Source: Collinsella aerofaciens (GTDB taxonomy: Bacteria > Actinomycetota > Coriobacteriia > Coriobacteriales > Coriobacteriaceae). Taken from it: a stretch of DNA of 64,000 bases. The DNA lies in NCBI RefSeq assembly GCF_902364355.1, contig NZ_CABJDK010000001.1, positions 62,001-126,000 on the forward strand. Reading direction: 5' to 3'. The position numbers were made by a program, and so were the translations under genes. Shown one piece after another: positions 25,394 to 32,679 of the stretch; within the stretch, counting starts at the first letter, position 1; each line of letters opens with the position of its first letter. The notes beneath the pieces were generated by a model. The model was not told where the DNA came from. It saw nothing but the letters and a program-made list of their open reading frames with translations, and ran no database searches.

Positions 25394-26065
25394 CTACAGC
25401 AGCACGTCGGCAAGCGGACGCTTGGGTACGTGGTGCACCTGCGCCTCGTCGCGCCAATAATTGATGGAGCCGTCGGGGTTGGAATCGATCGCATCGATCA
25501 CCTGTGTCTCGGCCGGAACGCCAAACGCCATGATCAGCTTGAGCTCATACTTGTCGTTATTGAGCCCCATGGCTTCGATCGCGCGGGGCGTAAAGGCCTT
25601 GAACATGCAGGCTGCCACCTCGGGCGTGGCGCTGCGGGCGGCGAGCATCATCGTCTGCGCGGCAATGCCCGTGTCGACCTCGGTAATGGGAGCGGCAGGC
25701 TTGCCCGGAACGGCGCGCTCGGCCAGAATCGCGATATAGCCGGTCGGGCGCTCGCCCTCGGCAGGACCCGGCCAATCCTTAAACGCGCCGGCCCATGCAA
25801 GCTCATCAAATACACGCACGCAATCCTCGGCACCGCTCACCACGTGAAAGCGCAGACGCTGAGCATTGGCGCCGCAGGGAGCCAGGTGCGCCAGTTCCGC
25901 CAGCTCGAGCAAAAACTCGCGCGGCACGCGCATAGACTCGTCAAAGCGACGGCACGTACGGGCACGACGGACCAGCGCATCAAACGCTTCCAGACCGAGC
26001 TTTTCGCAACCCTGCTTTGCCATCGACTCAGCGCTTACCGGCGCCTCGGGAACTGCTTCGTTCAT
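25394..26065 (-). CDS. Nitroreductase family protein
   Basis: It is probably an FMN-dependent oxidoreductase of 223 residues. The N-terminal RRARTCRRFDESMRVPREFL segment is the FMN-phosphate-binding signature of the family, followed by ELAHLAPCGANAQRLRFHVV, where family members have a P(S)xxNxQ motif. Near the C-terminus ELKLIMAFGVPAE matches the family end strand. The substrate is unknown. The ATG at 26065 has only a weak purine run in front; the open frame further upstream is not convincing. Confidence 0.85.
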   Translation of the reverse strand: MNEAVPEAPVSAESMAKQGCEKLGLEAFDALVRRARTCRRFDESMRVPREFLLELAELAHLAPCGANAQRLRFHVVSGAEDCVRVFDELAWAGAFKDWPGPAEGERPTGYIAILAERAVPGKPAAPITEVDTGIAAQTMMLAARSATPEVAACMFKAFTPRAIEAMGLNNDKYELKLIMAFGVPAETQVIDAIDSNPDGSINYWRDEAQVHHVPKRPLADVLL

Positions 26066-26300
26066 AGGGACCCCCAATTTCGGGCAATTGTTCTTAGGAG
26101 AATCTAACCCAAAACGTAGGCAATAACGAACAGGGCTGCAATGTTCTACACCTGTTGAATAGAAAATCGCGACGTGGGGAACAACGGAAACAATTCGGGG
26201 CCTTTGGGTTACGTTTCGCCCTCCCCGACCCATACGCCAGCGCCTTTAGGCGATACTGGTTGTAACGATCAAGGCTTACGCCGCACGGAAAGGAGACGTT

Positions 26301-26903
26301 ATGGGTATCTTTAGGAACGATGACCAAAAATCGAGCCAGTTTGGATTTGACGAGAAAAGTATGGCGGGCAAAGCCGTCAAGGCCGTGCGCTGGATCTACG
26401 CCATCACGGGCGTCGTGGCGCTCATTGCTGGCATCGCGCTGCTTTTTGCACCCGCCAAGTCCCTCGTCTTTTTGACGACCGTCCTGGGTTTTTACTTTGT
26501 AATCACCGCTGCCATCAGGCTGTTCACTGCCATTTTTGAGCCGCTGCTGCCCACTGGCTGGCGCGTGACGAGCATCATCTCCAACCTACTCATTATCCTG
26601 GGCGGCGTCATAATCCTGCGCAACCAGGCCTTCTCGACCGCGACACTCACCACGATGGTGGTTATCGTGGCCGGCTTTGGCTGGATTGTCGAAGGTGTCA
26701 TGTCCATTCTGGAGTCCGAGCTTTCGTCCAACCGCGCCCTTGCCATCCTGAGCGGTGCACTCTCCATCATCGCCGGCTTGTTCGTGTTTATCTATCCGCT
26801 GTGGTCGGCCAAGATGCTTGTCATCTTTAGTGGCGCCGCGCTGCTGGTGTTTGGCGTAACGCTCATTGTTCGCGCCATTCAATTTGGCAAACTGGTGCAC
26901 TAG
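26301..26903 (+). CDS. HdeD/DUF308-like membrane protein
   Basis: The 200 residues hold about six hydrophobic helices in pairs, the pattern of the DUF308 (HdeD) family, linked to acid resistance in E. coli but otherwise of unknown function. The N-terminal 25 residues are polar. AAAGGAG lies six bases before the ATG. The stop codon is directly followed by the ATG of the next gene, so the two are translated from one message. Confidence 0.8.
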   Translation: MGIFRNDDQKSSQFGFDEKSMAGKAVKAVRWIYAITGVVALIAGIALLFAPAKSLVFLTTVLGFYFVITAAIRLFTAIFEPLLPTGWRVTSIISNLLIILGGVIILRNQAFSTATLTTMVVIVAGFGWIVEGVMSILESELSSNRALAILSGALSIIAGLFVFIYPLWSAKMLVIFSGAALLVFGVTLIVRAIQFGKLVH

Positions 26904-27386
26904 ATGCCGCGAACGCTCTTTATTGATGCCGACGCCTGCCCGGTCACGCGCGAGTCGATTGACTGCGCGCGGCGGGCGGGCGTCGCCGTTGTTATCGCCG
27001 GCAACAGCACGCAAAACCTGGAACGACACATTCGCCGCGACGACCCGCGCGATGCCGAGCACGCGCGACGCGGCTTTTGGGTCACGACGCTCGACGTGAG
27101 CGTGGGCGCCGACAGCGCCGACTTTGCCATTGTCGAACGCCTGCAGGCGGGCGACGTGGTCGTGACGCAGGACATTGGCTTGGCGAGCATGGTGCTCGGG
27201 CGCGATGCCGCCGCCATCGGTGTGCGCGGGCGCGCGTACGACAAGGCGACTATCGACATGCAGCTGTTTATTCGCCACGAGGAAAAGAAGGTACGCCGCG
27301 CCGGCGGACGCACTCGCGGTCCGGCAGCATTTACCAGCGAAGACCGCGCCCGCTTTAAACGCAACCTCACCGAGTTGCTGCACTAA
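26904..27386 (+). CDS. YaiI/YqxD family protein (DUF188)
   Basis: The 160 residues match the YaiI/YqxD family, whose members have a PIN-like fold and no settled function. Markers are LFIDADACPVTRE at the start, VVTQDIGLASMVLG near residue 90 and RRAGGRTRGPAAFT near 130. It starts at the first base after the stop of the HdeD-like gene and ends in a terminator three bases after its own stop. Confidence 0.92.
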   Translation: MPRTLFIDADACPVTRESIDCARRAGVAVVIAGNSTQNLERHIRRDDPRDAEHARRGFWVTTLDVSVGADSADFAIVERLQAGDVVVTQDIGLASMVLGRDAAAIGVRGRAYDKATIDMQLFIRHEEKKVRRAGGRTRGPAAFTSEDRARFKRNLTELLH

Positions 27387-27388
27387 CC

Positions 27389-27428
27389 AAGGTAGATTTT
27401 TGAGACATGCCTAAAATCTACCTTTTTG
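27389..27428 (+). terminator. Terminator of the HdeD-YaiI operon
   Basis: AAGGTAGATTTT (27389-27400) pairs perfectly with 27413-27424 and is followed by TTTGTTTTG. Confidence 0.85.
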
Positions 27429-27466
27429 TTTTGAGCGGTGTGAGCGCTCGGAATCCATGGCTCAAC

Positions 27467-27542
27467 AAAAAACGGGCTTCAAAATGCCATGCGTCGCCGC
27501 ATTGCGCAGGCGCTGAGCATGGCTATTTGAAGCCCATTTTTT
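27467..27542 (-). terminator. Long two-part terminator hairpin for the metal exporter gene
   Basis: GGGCTTCAAA (27474-27483) pairs with TTTGAAGCCC (27526-27535), and inside it GCCATGC pairs with GCATGGC. On the minus strand the outer stem is followed by GTTTTTTG, and on the plus strand by ATTTTTTAG, so it works in both directions. Confidence 0.8.
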
Positions 27543-27550
27543 AGGCCTAC

Positions 27551-28639
27551 TTAGAGGCCAACGGCGGAGAGGATGAGGCCCCAGCCAGCGCCGATGACGT
27601 ACATCATGATCAGGAACACGGCATTTTCGCGGGCGCTGCGGTTGGTGCGGAACAGCACCAGATAACCCACGCCGGCGGAAATGAGCGTGCCGGCGAGCAT
27701 CGGCGCCAGTTGCAGCGCGCCTTCCAGATACAGCTGTGTAATGACCACGCTCGCCGAGCAATTGGGAATCAGCCCGACAAGCGCCGAACCCAGGACAGCG
27801 AGTGTCTCGTTGCCGCGCAGGAACTGCTCGATCGCGGACTCGCCGAACGTCTCGAGCACGGCGACCAGAATCAGCGTCACCAGAAAAATGAATACCGAGA
27901 CCTGCACGGTGTGCGAGATCGCACTGCGGATGATCGACAGGACAGGCGTCCCTTCGTGGGAGTGAGAGTGACCGTGACCATCATGGTGTTCATGTTCGCC
28001 CTCATGACCGTGATCGTGGCCATGTCCGTGTTCGTGCTCGTCCTCGTCTTCATCACAACCGCAATGGTCGCGCTCGCACAGCTCGTGGATGTGGTCGGCG
28101 CTCACGCCTGCCTCGGCCACCTCGCCGATGATGTCACCGCCGCTGTGGTCGTCGTGCGCGCAGTTCACGTGGGCCGGGTTGGCCGCGGTTCCCAGCACGG
28201 TACGGCGAATCGCCGCGTGCGCGCGGGCGTTACGGCGCAGGCCGCGAATGGCAGCGTCCACGATAAAACCCGTGACCAGTGCGATCAGCGCTTTCGAAGC
28301 CAAAAGCATCGCCATAGTCTGCACGGGAACCTGCTCGGCAAGCAACAGCGGCAGCATCTCATCGGAGGTCGAAAGGAACACCGCCACCAACGTGCCCAAG
28401 GTCACGACACGGCCGGCGTACAGCGTTGCTGCCATGGCCGAAAATCCGCACTGCGGCACCATGCCCAGCAGCGAGCCAACCACGGGACCCGCAGCGCCGG
28501 CGCGCTTGATAGCGCCGTTGACGCGGTCGCCCGCAACGTGCTCAAGTGTCTCGAGAGCAAGATACGTCACCAACAAAAACGGCACCAGCGACAGCGTGTC
28601 CTTGCCGGCGTCGAGCAGAATATCAATCAGTAAATCCAT
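27551..28639 (-). CDS. ArsP_2-type metal exporter (putative manganese transporter)
   Basis: The 362 residues match the ten-helix heavy-metal exporters of the ArsP_2 family, often annotated as a putative manganese transporter. Two homologous halves carry MVPQCGFSAMAATL near residue 60 and LIPNCSASVVITQLY near 290, with a cysteine in each, probably facing the pathway. Between the halves (about 183-229) is a loop very rich in His, Asp and Glu, with HCGC, which should bind metal ions in the cytoplasm. The ATG at 28639 is preceded by GAAAGG. It is divergent from the exonuclease gene. Confidence 0.8.
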   Translation of the reverse strand: MDLLIDILLDAGKDTLSLVPFLLVTYLALETLEHVAGDRVNGAIKRAGAAGPVVGSLLGMVPQCGFSAMAATLYAGRVVTLGTLVAVFLSTSDEMLPLLLAEQVPVQTMAMLLASKALIALVTGFIVDAAIRGLRRNARAHAAIRRTVLGTAANPAHVNCAHDDHSGGDIIGEVAEAGVSADHIHELCERDHCGCDEDEDEHEHGHGHDHGHEGEHEHHDGHGHSHSHEGTPVLSIIRSAISHTVQVSVFIFLVTLILVAVLETFGESAIEQFLRGNETLAVLGSALVGLIPNCSASVVITQLYLEGALQLAPMLAGTLISAGVGYLVLFRTNRSARENAVFLIMMYVIGAGWGLILSAVGL

Positions 28640-28701
28640 GACGGATGGAACCTTTCGTGTCTTTCGGCAGCATTGTAAAAGTCCTAGCGGTCAACTAGGG
28701 T

Positions 28702-28748
28702 ATTGTAGTTGTCCCGGGCGCGGTGCCAATAGTTGCCTATGGTAAACT
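28702..28748 (-). promoter_or_regulatory. Promoter and possible metal-regulator site of the exporter
   Basis: On the minus strand TTGGCA (28724-28729) and TACAAT (28702-28707) are 16 bases apart. Just upstream, AGTTGCCTATGGTAAACT (28731-28748 on the plus strand) is a partial palindrome that resembles known MntR/DtxR-type boxes. The operator part is a weak guess. Confidence 0.45.
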
Positions 28749-28810
28749 ATCATCTCGCCATAACTCAGTAACCTCGAGCCGCACAACGCGGCCCGTCCAA
28801 GGAGTAGCAT

Positions 28811-29779
28811 ATGAACGTATCGCAAGCACTCGAATACGAGCGCCAGCCGTTTATCCCCATGTTTATCTACGGCGACCACGGCGCCATGGAGTCCGAGCGC
28901 CAGAAGGGCGAGGAGGCCCTCAAGGTGCTCGAGACCGAGTACTTTACCGCCGAGGGCGACCCCGGCTTCGACTTTGCCACCGTGCGCGACCTGGCCGACC
29001 GCAACCGCGACCTGTGCGACCAGATTGGCGAGGCGCGTCTGCGCAACGTGACGCCCGCGACGCTCTCGCGCGGCCTGTCCGATGCCGACACCTGCGCCGC
29101 CATCGGCAAGATGCAAAAGCGCACCGCCGCGTCCGTTATGCGCGAAATCCGCGGCGACCGCGACGCGCTCGGCGTGGCCTACGCCCGCAAGCCCATCCAG
29201 GGCACCGTGCTCGGTATCGACATCGAGACCACCGGCCGTGCACCCGAGCGCGGCTATATCATCAACGTGGGCTGGGAGATCATGGAGCTCACCAGCGACG
29301 CCGTCCCGCATGACGCCGAGGCACACTACTGCGGCCTGCCCGACATCTACCGCGGCGAGGATGTGCCGTTGTCGAATATCCACCACATCACCTGGGACGA
29401 CATCGACGGCAAAAAGCCGTTCCGCGAGAACAAAGAGCTGCAAAAGCAGCTGCTCAAGCTTATGAAGAAGTACCCGTACATGGCACACAACGCCGCCTTT
29501 GAGGACAGCTGGTTCAAGATCCACCTGGACGGCTACGCCGAGGCACGCCGCGCCGGCAAGATCATCGTCATCGACTCGCGCCAGATCTGCCGCAGCCTGG
29601 ACGCCGACGTGCGCTCGCTCCCCCGCGAGTCCGCCCCAGCCGCGCTCGAGAACTGGGCGCGCCGCCGTGGAACCCTCGCCGCCGACGCCAACGAGCAGCA
29701 CCTGGGCTTGGACGACACCGACCTCATGCTCCGCACCGTCCAAGCCGAGTTCAACCTCAAGAACCTATTCGCGAAATAA
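28811..29779 (+). CDS. DEDDh 3'-5' exonuclease (DnaQ/epsilon-like)
   Basis: The C-terminal two thirds form an exonuclease domain like that of DNA polymerase III epsilon: GIDIETTG near residue 136 (first D and E), AHNAAFEDSWF near 230 (second D) and HLGLDDTDLM near 300 (the His and last Asp). The N-terminal 130 residues are mostly charged helix of unknown function and are not part of the DnaQ fold. Total length is 322. AGGAG stands seven bases ahead of the ATG. It is a single gene ending in a terminator. Confidence 0.85.
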   Translation: MNVSQALEYERQPFIPMFIYGDHGAMESERQKGEEALKVLETEYFTAEGDPGFDFATVRDLADRNRDLCDQIGEARLRNVTPATLSRGLSDADTCAAIGKMQKRTAASVMREIRGDRDALGVAYARKPIQGTVLGIDIETTGRAPERGYIINVGWEIMELTSDAVPHDAEAHYCGLPDIYRGEDVPLSNIHHITWDDIDGKKPFRENKELQKQLLKLMKKYPYMAHNAAFEDSWFKIHLDGYAEARRAGKIIVIDSRQICRSLDADVRSLPRESAPAALENWARRRGTLAADANEQHLGLDDTDLMLRTVQAEFNLKNLFAK

Positions 29780-29844
29780 CCGATCCATCTGCGGGAGCGC
29801 CTGCCAGGCACAGCGCAATCCGTCTGGGCACACCGGCACGCAGT

Positions 29845-29884
29845 AAACTAGGGCGCAGCCTTATGGCTGCACCCTAGTTTTCAT
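29845..29884 (+). terminator. Terminator of the exonuclease gene
   Basis: AAACTAGGGCGCAGCC pairs with GGCTGCACCCTAGTTT, with one mismatch, around TTAT and is followed by TCATC. The TTTT falls within the stem end. The stem is strong. Confidence 0.75.
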
Positions 29885-29928
29885 CAAAACGAGCAAATAC
29901 GCGTGCTTCACATAGTCGGCAGGTTGGC

Positions 29929-29957
29929 CCACCTACATTTTTCGAGTTGTTCGGCCA
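29929..29957 (+). repeat. Repeat family F, copy 1
   Basis: CCACCTACATTTTTCGAG followed by TTGTTCGGCCA. It recurs with two differences at 31562-31590 in the same orientation and, inverted, at 31753-31780. The three copies bracket the orphan gene at 30334-31542. The rest of the gap from 29885 to 30333 is AT-richer and shows nothing else that I can support. Confidence 0.75.
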
Positions 29958-30333
29958 GCTGAACCACTAGTTAAGGCCCCTTGAACCGCAATCGAGCGCT
30001 ATAGTCGCCCCAATTTCGCAACCAAGCCCTATAAATCTACCTGAATCAATTCGAATAGGACGTTGCGATCGCACCATTCGTATAGGATAAGGCCGAATAA
30101 CTCAAATTATGTTGGTGAGGCATCTGAGCGGTCGGCAAAAACGCTTAGAAGCTACGAATCCGCAACTAAAGTTCACCAAAATGGGGCAGCCGACAGAAAC
30201 CTCCCCAGCCGAAGCTGCCCCCCCCTCAATACGACAGCTCAAAAACCCACCGTTCGCAGAAGATAAGCCGCGCCCCAATACCGTTGCCCGAAGTTTCGAG
30301 CGTATATGGCGTCCGCTATGCCATCATGCGCGT

Positions 30334-31542
30334 ATGGGAATCGTTCTGTCACATACCACGGCACGCGCTGTATACCAAACAGTCAACTCGCTCGCAAGCC
30401 ACGCGACCGATCCCATATCTATGGAAAAGATCAAGGTGTCTGCGCCGACCACGTCCAACCTGGAAGCGGCGCGAGCATGGCTCAACAGAAAGAATGTCGA
30501 TTCTGAAAGCATCCATGTGCTGACGTTTTCCAATAATGCCAAAAGGCACCGCAAGGGCTGCATCTGCCACTGCACGCGCTATACGTTTGATGCAGAAAGC
30601 TACCTAGAACTCGAGCCGAACGTCTACATCGTCGATATCAAGCTGTGCGCGTTAGAAGCAGCAGCCGACCTCAACCTTTCGGAGCTCGTTGAGTATTACT
30701 TTGAAATCTGCGGCTCCTACGCGCTTGGAACGTCCGACGAAACTCAATATCGCGAGCGCCCAGCCCTAACCAGCGTTGAAGAGCTCAGAGCCTTCTTTTC
30801 AGAGGCATCGGGGTATCGTGGATCTAATAAAGCACTTAAGGCACTTTCTTATGTACGCGAAGGCTGTCGCTCCCCACTCGAAACGGCGTTTGTCATGATG
30901 CTGACAATGCCCAAGTCAATGGGTGGCTTAGCCATACGCGCTATCAAAACGGACTATCCGATCCCAGTCCCCAAAAGATACGCCGCCCTAACGCGACGGA
31001 CGGTTTTCTACCTCGACGCGCTGCTCGAAAATTCGATGACCGATATCGAATACAACGGCTTTTACCACGACGAGCCCGAACAGCAATCAATTGACGAGGA
31101 ACGCCGAAACACGCTGCGAAACATGGGATATGCCGTTATCACAGTTAGTCGTCATTCGTTTTTCAAGCAGTCCGCTTTTAGGCGGGTCATGGAAGCGATT
31201 CGCATTCGCGAGAAGATATGGCCCGGTCGACTCCCGGATAACTTCGCCATCCTGCAAGAAACTCTTCGTCAATTTGTCTTGCGGCGCTACTTCGAATACG
31301 GTCGCCGCGTCCTGGAGACACTCAAAGAAGAAGAGGCCGCCAAGCGCGAAATTGCAAGCCAATATCCGCAAGCTGATGACCCGAGCATCAACGATGTACC
31401 AGAACCCGACGACATGCAACACGTCGGGGCCCTTGCTGAGGAAATCAATGGGCCTTGGGAATGCGACATGTTCGCAAAAATCGATGAAAACCGCACGGAA
31501 GACGACACGATTATTGATCTAATTGAGAATTCGCTCTTCTAA
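30334..31542 (+). CDS. Orphan protein with DUF559/Vsr-like endonuclease fold, paralog 2
   Basis: This 402-residue protein is homologous to the product at 20839-21888. The AbiEi-like N-terminal part has VLSHTTARAVYQ at the start and SIHVLTFSNNAKRHRKGCIC near residue 67, then ELVEYYFEICGSYALG. The second part begins with CRSPLETAFVMML, followed by FYLDALLENSMTDIEYNGFY and NTLRNMGYAVITVSRHSFF, in which D, E and the YNG turn match the pattern of DUF559/Vsr-like nucleases (D, then ExDG, then R..ALR..GW.V). The C-terminal 80 residues are acidic. The first 75 codons of the longer open frame look non-coding, so I start at ATG 30334, though it has no clear ribosome site. Codon use is AT-richer than that of neighbours. 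Confidence 0.6.
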   Translation: MGIVLSHTTARAVYQTVNSLASHATDPISMEKIKVSAPTTSNLEAARAWLNRKNVDSESIHVLTFSNNAKRHRKGCICHCTRYTFDAESYLELEPNVYIVDIKLCALEAAADLNLSELVEYYFEICGSYALGTSDETQYRERPALTSVEELRAFFSEASGYRGSNKALKALSYVREGCRSPLETAFVMMLTMPKSMGGLAIRAIKTDYPIPVPKRYAALTRRTVFYLDALLENSMTDIEYNGFYHDEPEQQSIDEERRNTLRNMGYAVITVSRHSFFKQSAFRRVMEAIRIREKIWPGRLPDNFAILQETLRQFVLRRYFEYGRRVLETLKEEEAAKREIASQYPQADDPSINDVPEPDDMQHVGALAEEINGPWECDMFAKIDENRTEDDTIIDLIENSLF

Positions 31543-31561
31543 AGGCGATCTCTGCGGATGT

Positions 31562-31590
31562 CCACCTACATTTTTCGACTTATTCGGCCA
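31562..31590 (+). repeat. Repeat family F, copy 2
   Basis: CCACCTACATTTTTCGAC then TTATTCGGCCA, 20 bases after the stop of the orphan gene. It agrees with copy 1 in 27 of 29 bases. Confidence 0.75.
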
Positions 31591-31752
31591 CCGATGTGCC
31601 AGATTGGCTGCAGCAATGCTCAATATAACTTTAGATAAAACTGATTCTGCAGGAACTCCCGTAGAGGAAGAACTGATTCTCGCGGTATTCAACACGATAA
31701 AGTACAAATATGAACAGTTCTAATGCTTCTCAAGGTGGCTTTCTTAGCATGC

Positions 31753-31780
31753 TGGCCGAACATCTCGAAATATGTTGGCG
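31753..31780 (-). repeat. Repeat family F, copy 3 (inverted)
   Basis: TGGCCGAACATCTCGAAATA then TGTTGGCG is the reverse complement of copy 1 with about four differences. The rest of the stretch from 31591 to 31857 contains no supported gene. Confidence 0.6.
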
Positions 31781-31857
31781 AGCATTGCGTCGATGTCTCC
31801 CAACCCGCAGAAAATCGCAGAGGCGGCAAGCAGTCATCGAAATTAACGTAAATTGTA

Positions 31858-31917
31858 TTGACATATGAACATGCGCTCATATAATCGGAAGTAAGTTATA
31901 TGAGCGCATGTTCATAT
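31858..31917 (+). promoter_or_regulatory. Consensus promoter with double ArsR/SmtB-type operator
   Basis: TTGACA (31858-31863) and TATAAT (31880-31885) match the sigma-70 consensus fully, 16 bases apart. ATATGAACATGCGCTCATAT (31863-31882) fills the spacer, and its exact inverted copy lies at 31898-31917, so the pair makes a 22-bp perfect inverted repeat. Each unit is itself an ATATGA/TCATAT palindrome of the kind bound by SmtB/CzrA repressors. Binding would block both the -10 box and the start site. Confidence 0.88.
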
Positions 31918-31931
31918 GAAAGGATATTGCA

Positions 31932-32297
31932 ATGAGCATCCGCGTTGATGAAACGAAACCCGACATCGAGGCCACCGAGCCCGTGATTCCCACCAGCTGC
32001 TCGCCCGAGGACCTTCCCGACGAGGAGCTGTTGTACGACCTGGCCGACCTGTTCAAGGTCTTCAGCGACACCACACGCATCAAGATTCTCTATGCCCTCA
32101 TGGGTCGCGAGCTCTGCGTGGCTGACATCGCCGAAGCGACCGCGACCTCGCAGTCTGCGGTGTCGCACCAGCTGCGCACGCTTAAGCAGTCGCACCTGGT
32201 CAAGTTCCGCCGCGACGGCCGCAACATTCTCTACTCGCTCGCCGACGATCATGTCTACACCATGCTCAACCAGGGCATGAGCCATATCTGCGAATAG
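31932..32297 (+). CDS. ArsR/SmtB family metal-sensing repressor
   Basis: This 121-residue winged-helix repressor should leave its operator when it binds metal. The DNA-binding helices are CVADIAEATATSQSAVSHQL near residue 58. The C-terminal helix reads DDHVYTMLNQGMSHICE and fits the alpha5 zinc-site pattern D-x-H-x10-H-x2-E of SmtB and CzrA; there is no complete CadC/ArsR-type CxC site, though ELCVADIA keeps one cysteine. It is the first gene of a module with an HMA protein and a P1B ATPase and is set to repress itself and the ATPase through the ATATGA-type operators. Confidence 0.93.
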   Translation: MSIRVDETKPDIEATEPVIPTSCSPEDLPDEELLYDLADLFKVFSDTTRIKILYALMGRELCVADIAEATATSQSAVSHQLRTLKQSHLVKFRRDGRNILYSLADDHVYTMLNQGMSHICE

Positions 32298-32360
32298 CAA
32301 TCAACCACGGTATCAGCGCGGCCGGCACCCAGACCGCTAACACAGGGAAAGGAACCCACC

Positions 32361-32579
32361 ATGAAAAAGCAGTTTAAGCTCGACGAGATCGATTGCGCCA
32401 ACTGCGCGCGTGAACTTCAGGACGAGCTGGCTAAGCTCGATGGCGTCAAGTCCGTTTCGGTCAACTTTATGACCCAGAAGCTGACGCTCGAGGCCGACGA
32501 CGCCGAGTTCGACGAGGTCCTGGACCGCGTCGTTGAGTTCACCGCCGATGCCGAGCCGGACTGCGAGATCATTCTCTAG
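32361..32579 (+). CDS. Heavy-metal-associated (HMA) domain protein
   Basis: This 72-residue free HMA domain has DCANCARELQDELAKLDGV, whose CxxC binds the metal, and the usual beta-alpha-beta-beta-alpha-beta length. It also has an acidic end with a cysteine (EPDCEIIL). It probably hands Zn, Cd or Pb to the ATPase encoded 100 bases downstream. GGGAAAGGAA lies ahead of the ATG. The ATPase lacks its own HMA domain, so this may be the detached metal-binding domain. Confidence 0.9.
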   Translation: MKKQFKLDEIDCANCARELQDELAKLDGVKSVSVNFMTQKLTLEADDAEFDEVLDRVVEFTADAEPDCEIIL

Positions 32580-32600
32580 CCCAGGTTTACGCCAACCTGC

Positions 32601-32623
32601 AAGGCCGCGCTTGCCGCGGCCTT
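32601..32623 (+). terminator. Hairpin between the HMA and ATPase genes
   Basis: AAGGCCGCG pairs perfectly with CGCGGCCTT across CTTGC, but only one further T follows. It may be a weak terminator or attenuator that lowers read-through into the ATPase gene, which has an operator of its own just downstream. Confidence 0.45.
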
Positions 32624-32636
32624 TGCTCGCGAAATT

Positions 32637-32656
32637 ATATGAGCGAGTGTTCATAC
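32637..32656 (+). promoter_or_regulatory. Third ArsR/SmtB-type operator
   Basis: ATATGAGCGAGTGTTCATAC differs from the operator at 31898-31917 in three positions and keeps the ATATGA and TTCATA half-sites. It lies 24 bases before the ATPase start codon. I could not find a clear promoter overlapping it. Confidence 0.7.
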
Positions 32657-32679
32657 ATTCAAATGGGAGGATACGAGTC

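Noticed and set aside
25311..25457. N-terminal extension of the second histidine phosphatase
   Set aside because: It reads through the family A palindrome; GTG 25310 has a strong ribosome site and the family begins there.
31616..31723. Small frame MLNITLDKTDSAG and on, 35 residues, after the second orphan gene
   Set aside because: Codon use is plausible, but there is no ribosome site and it lies within AT-rich repeat-bearing DNA.
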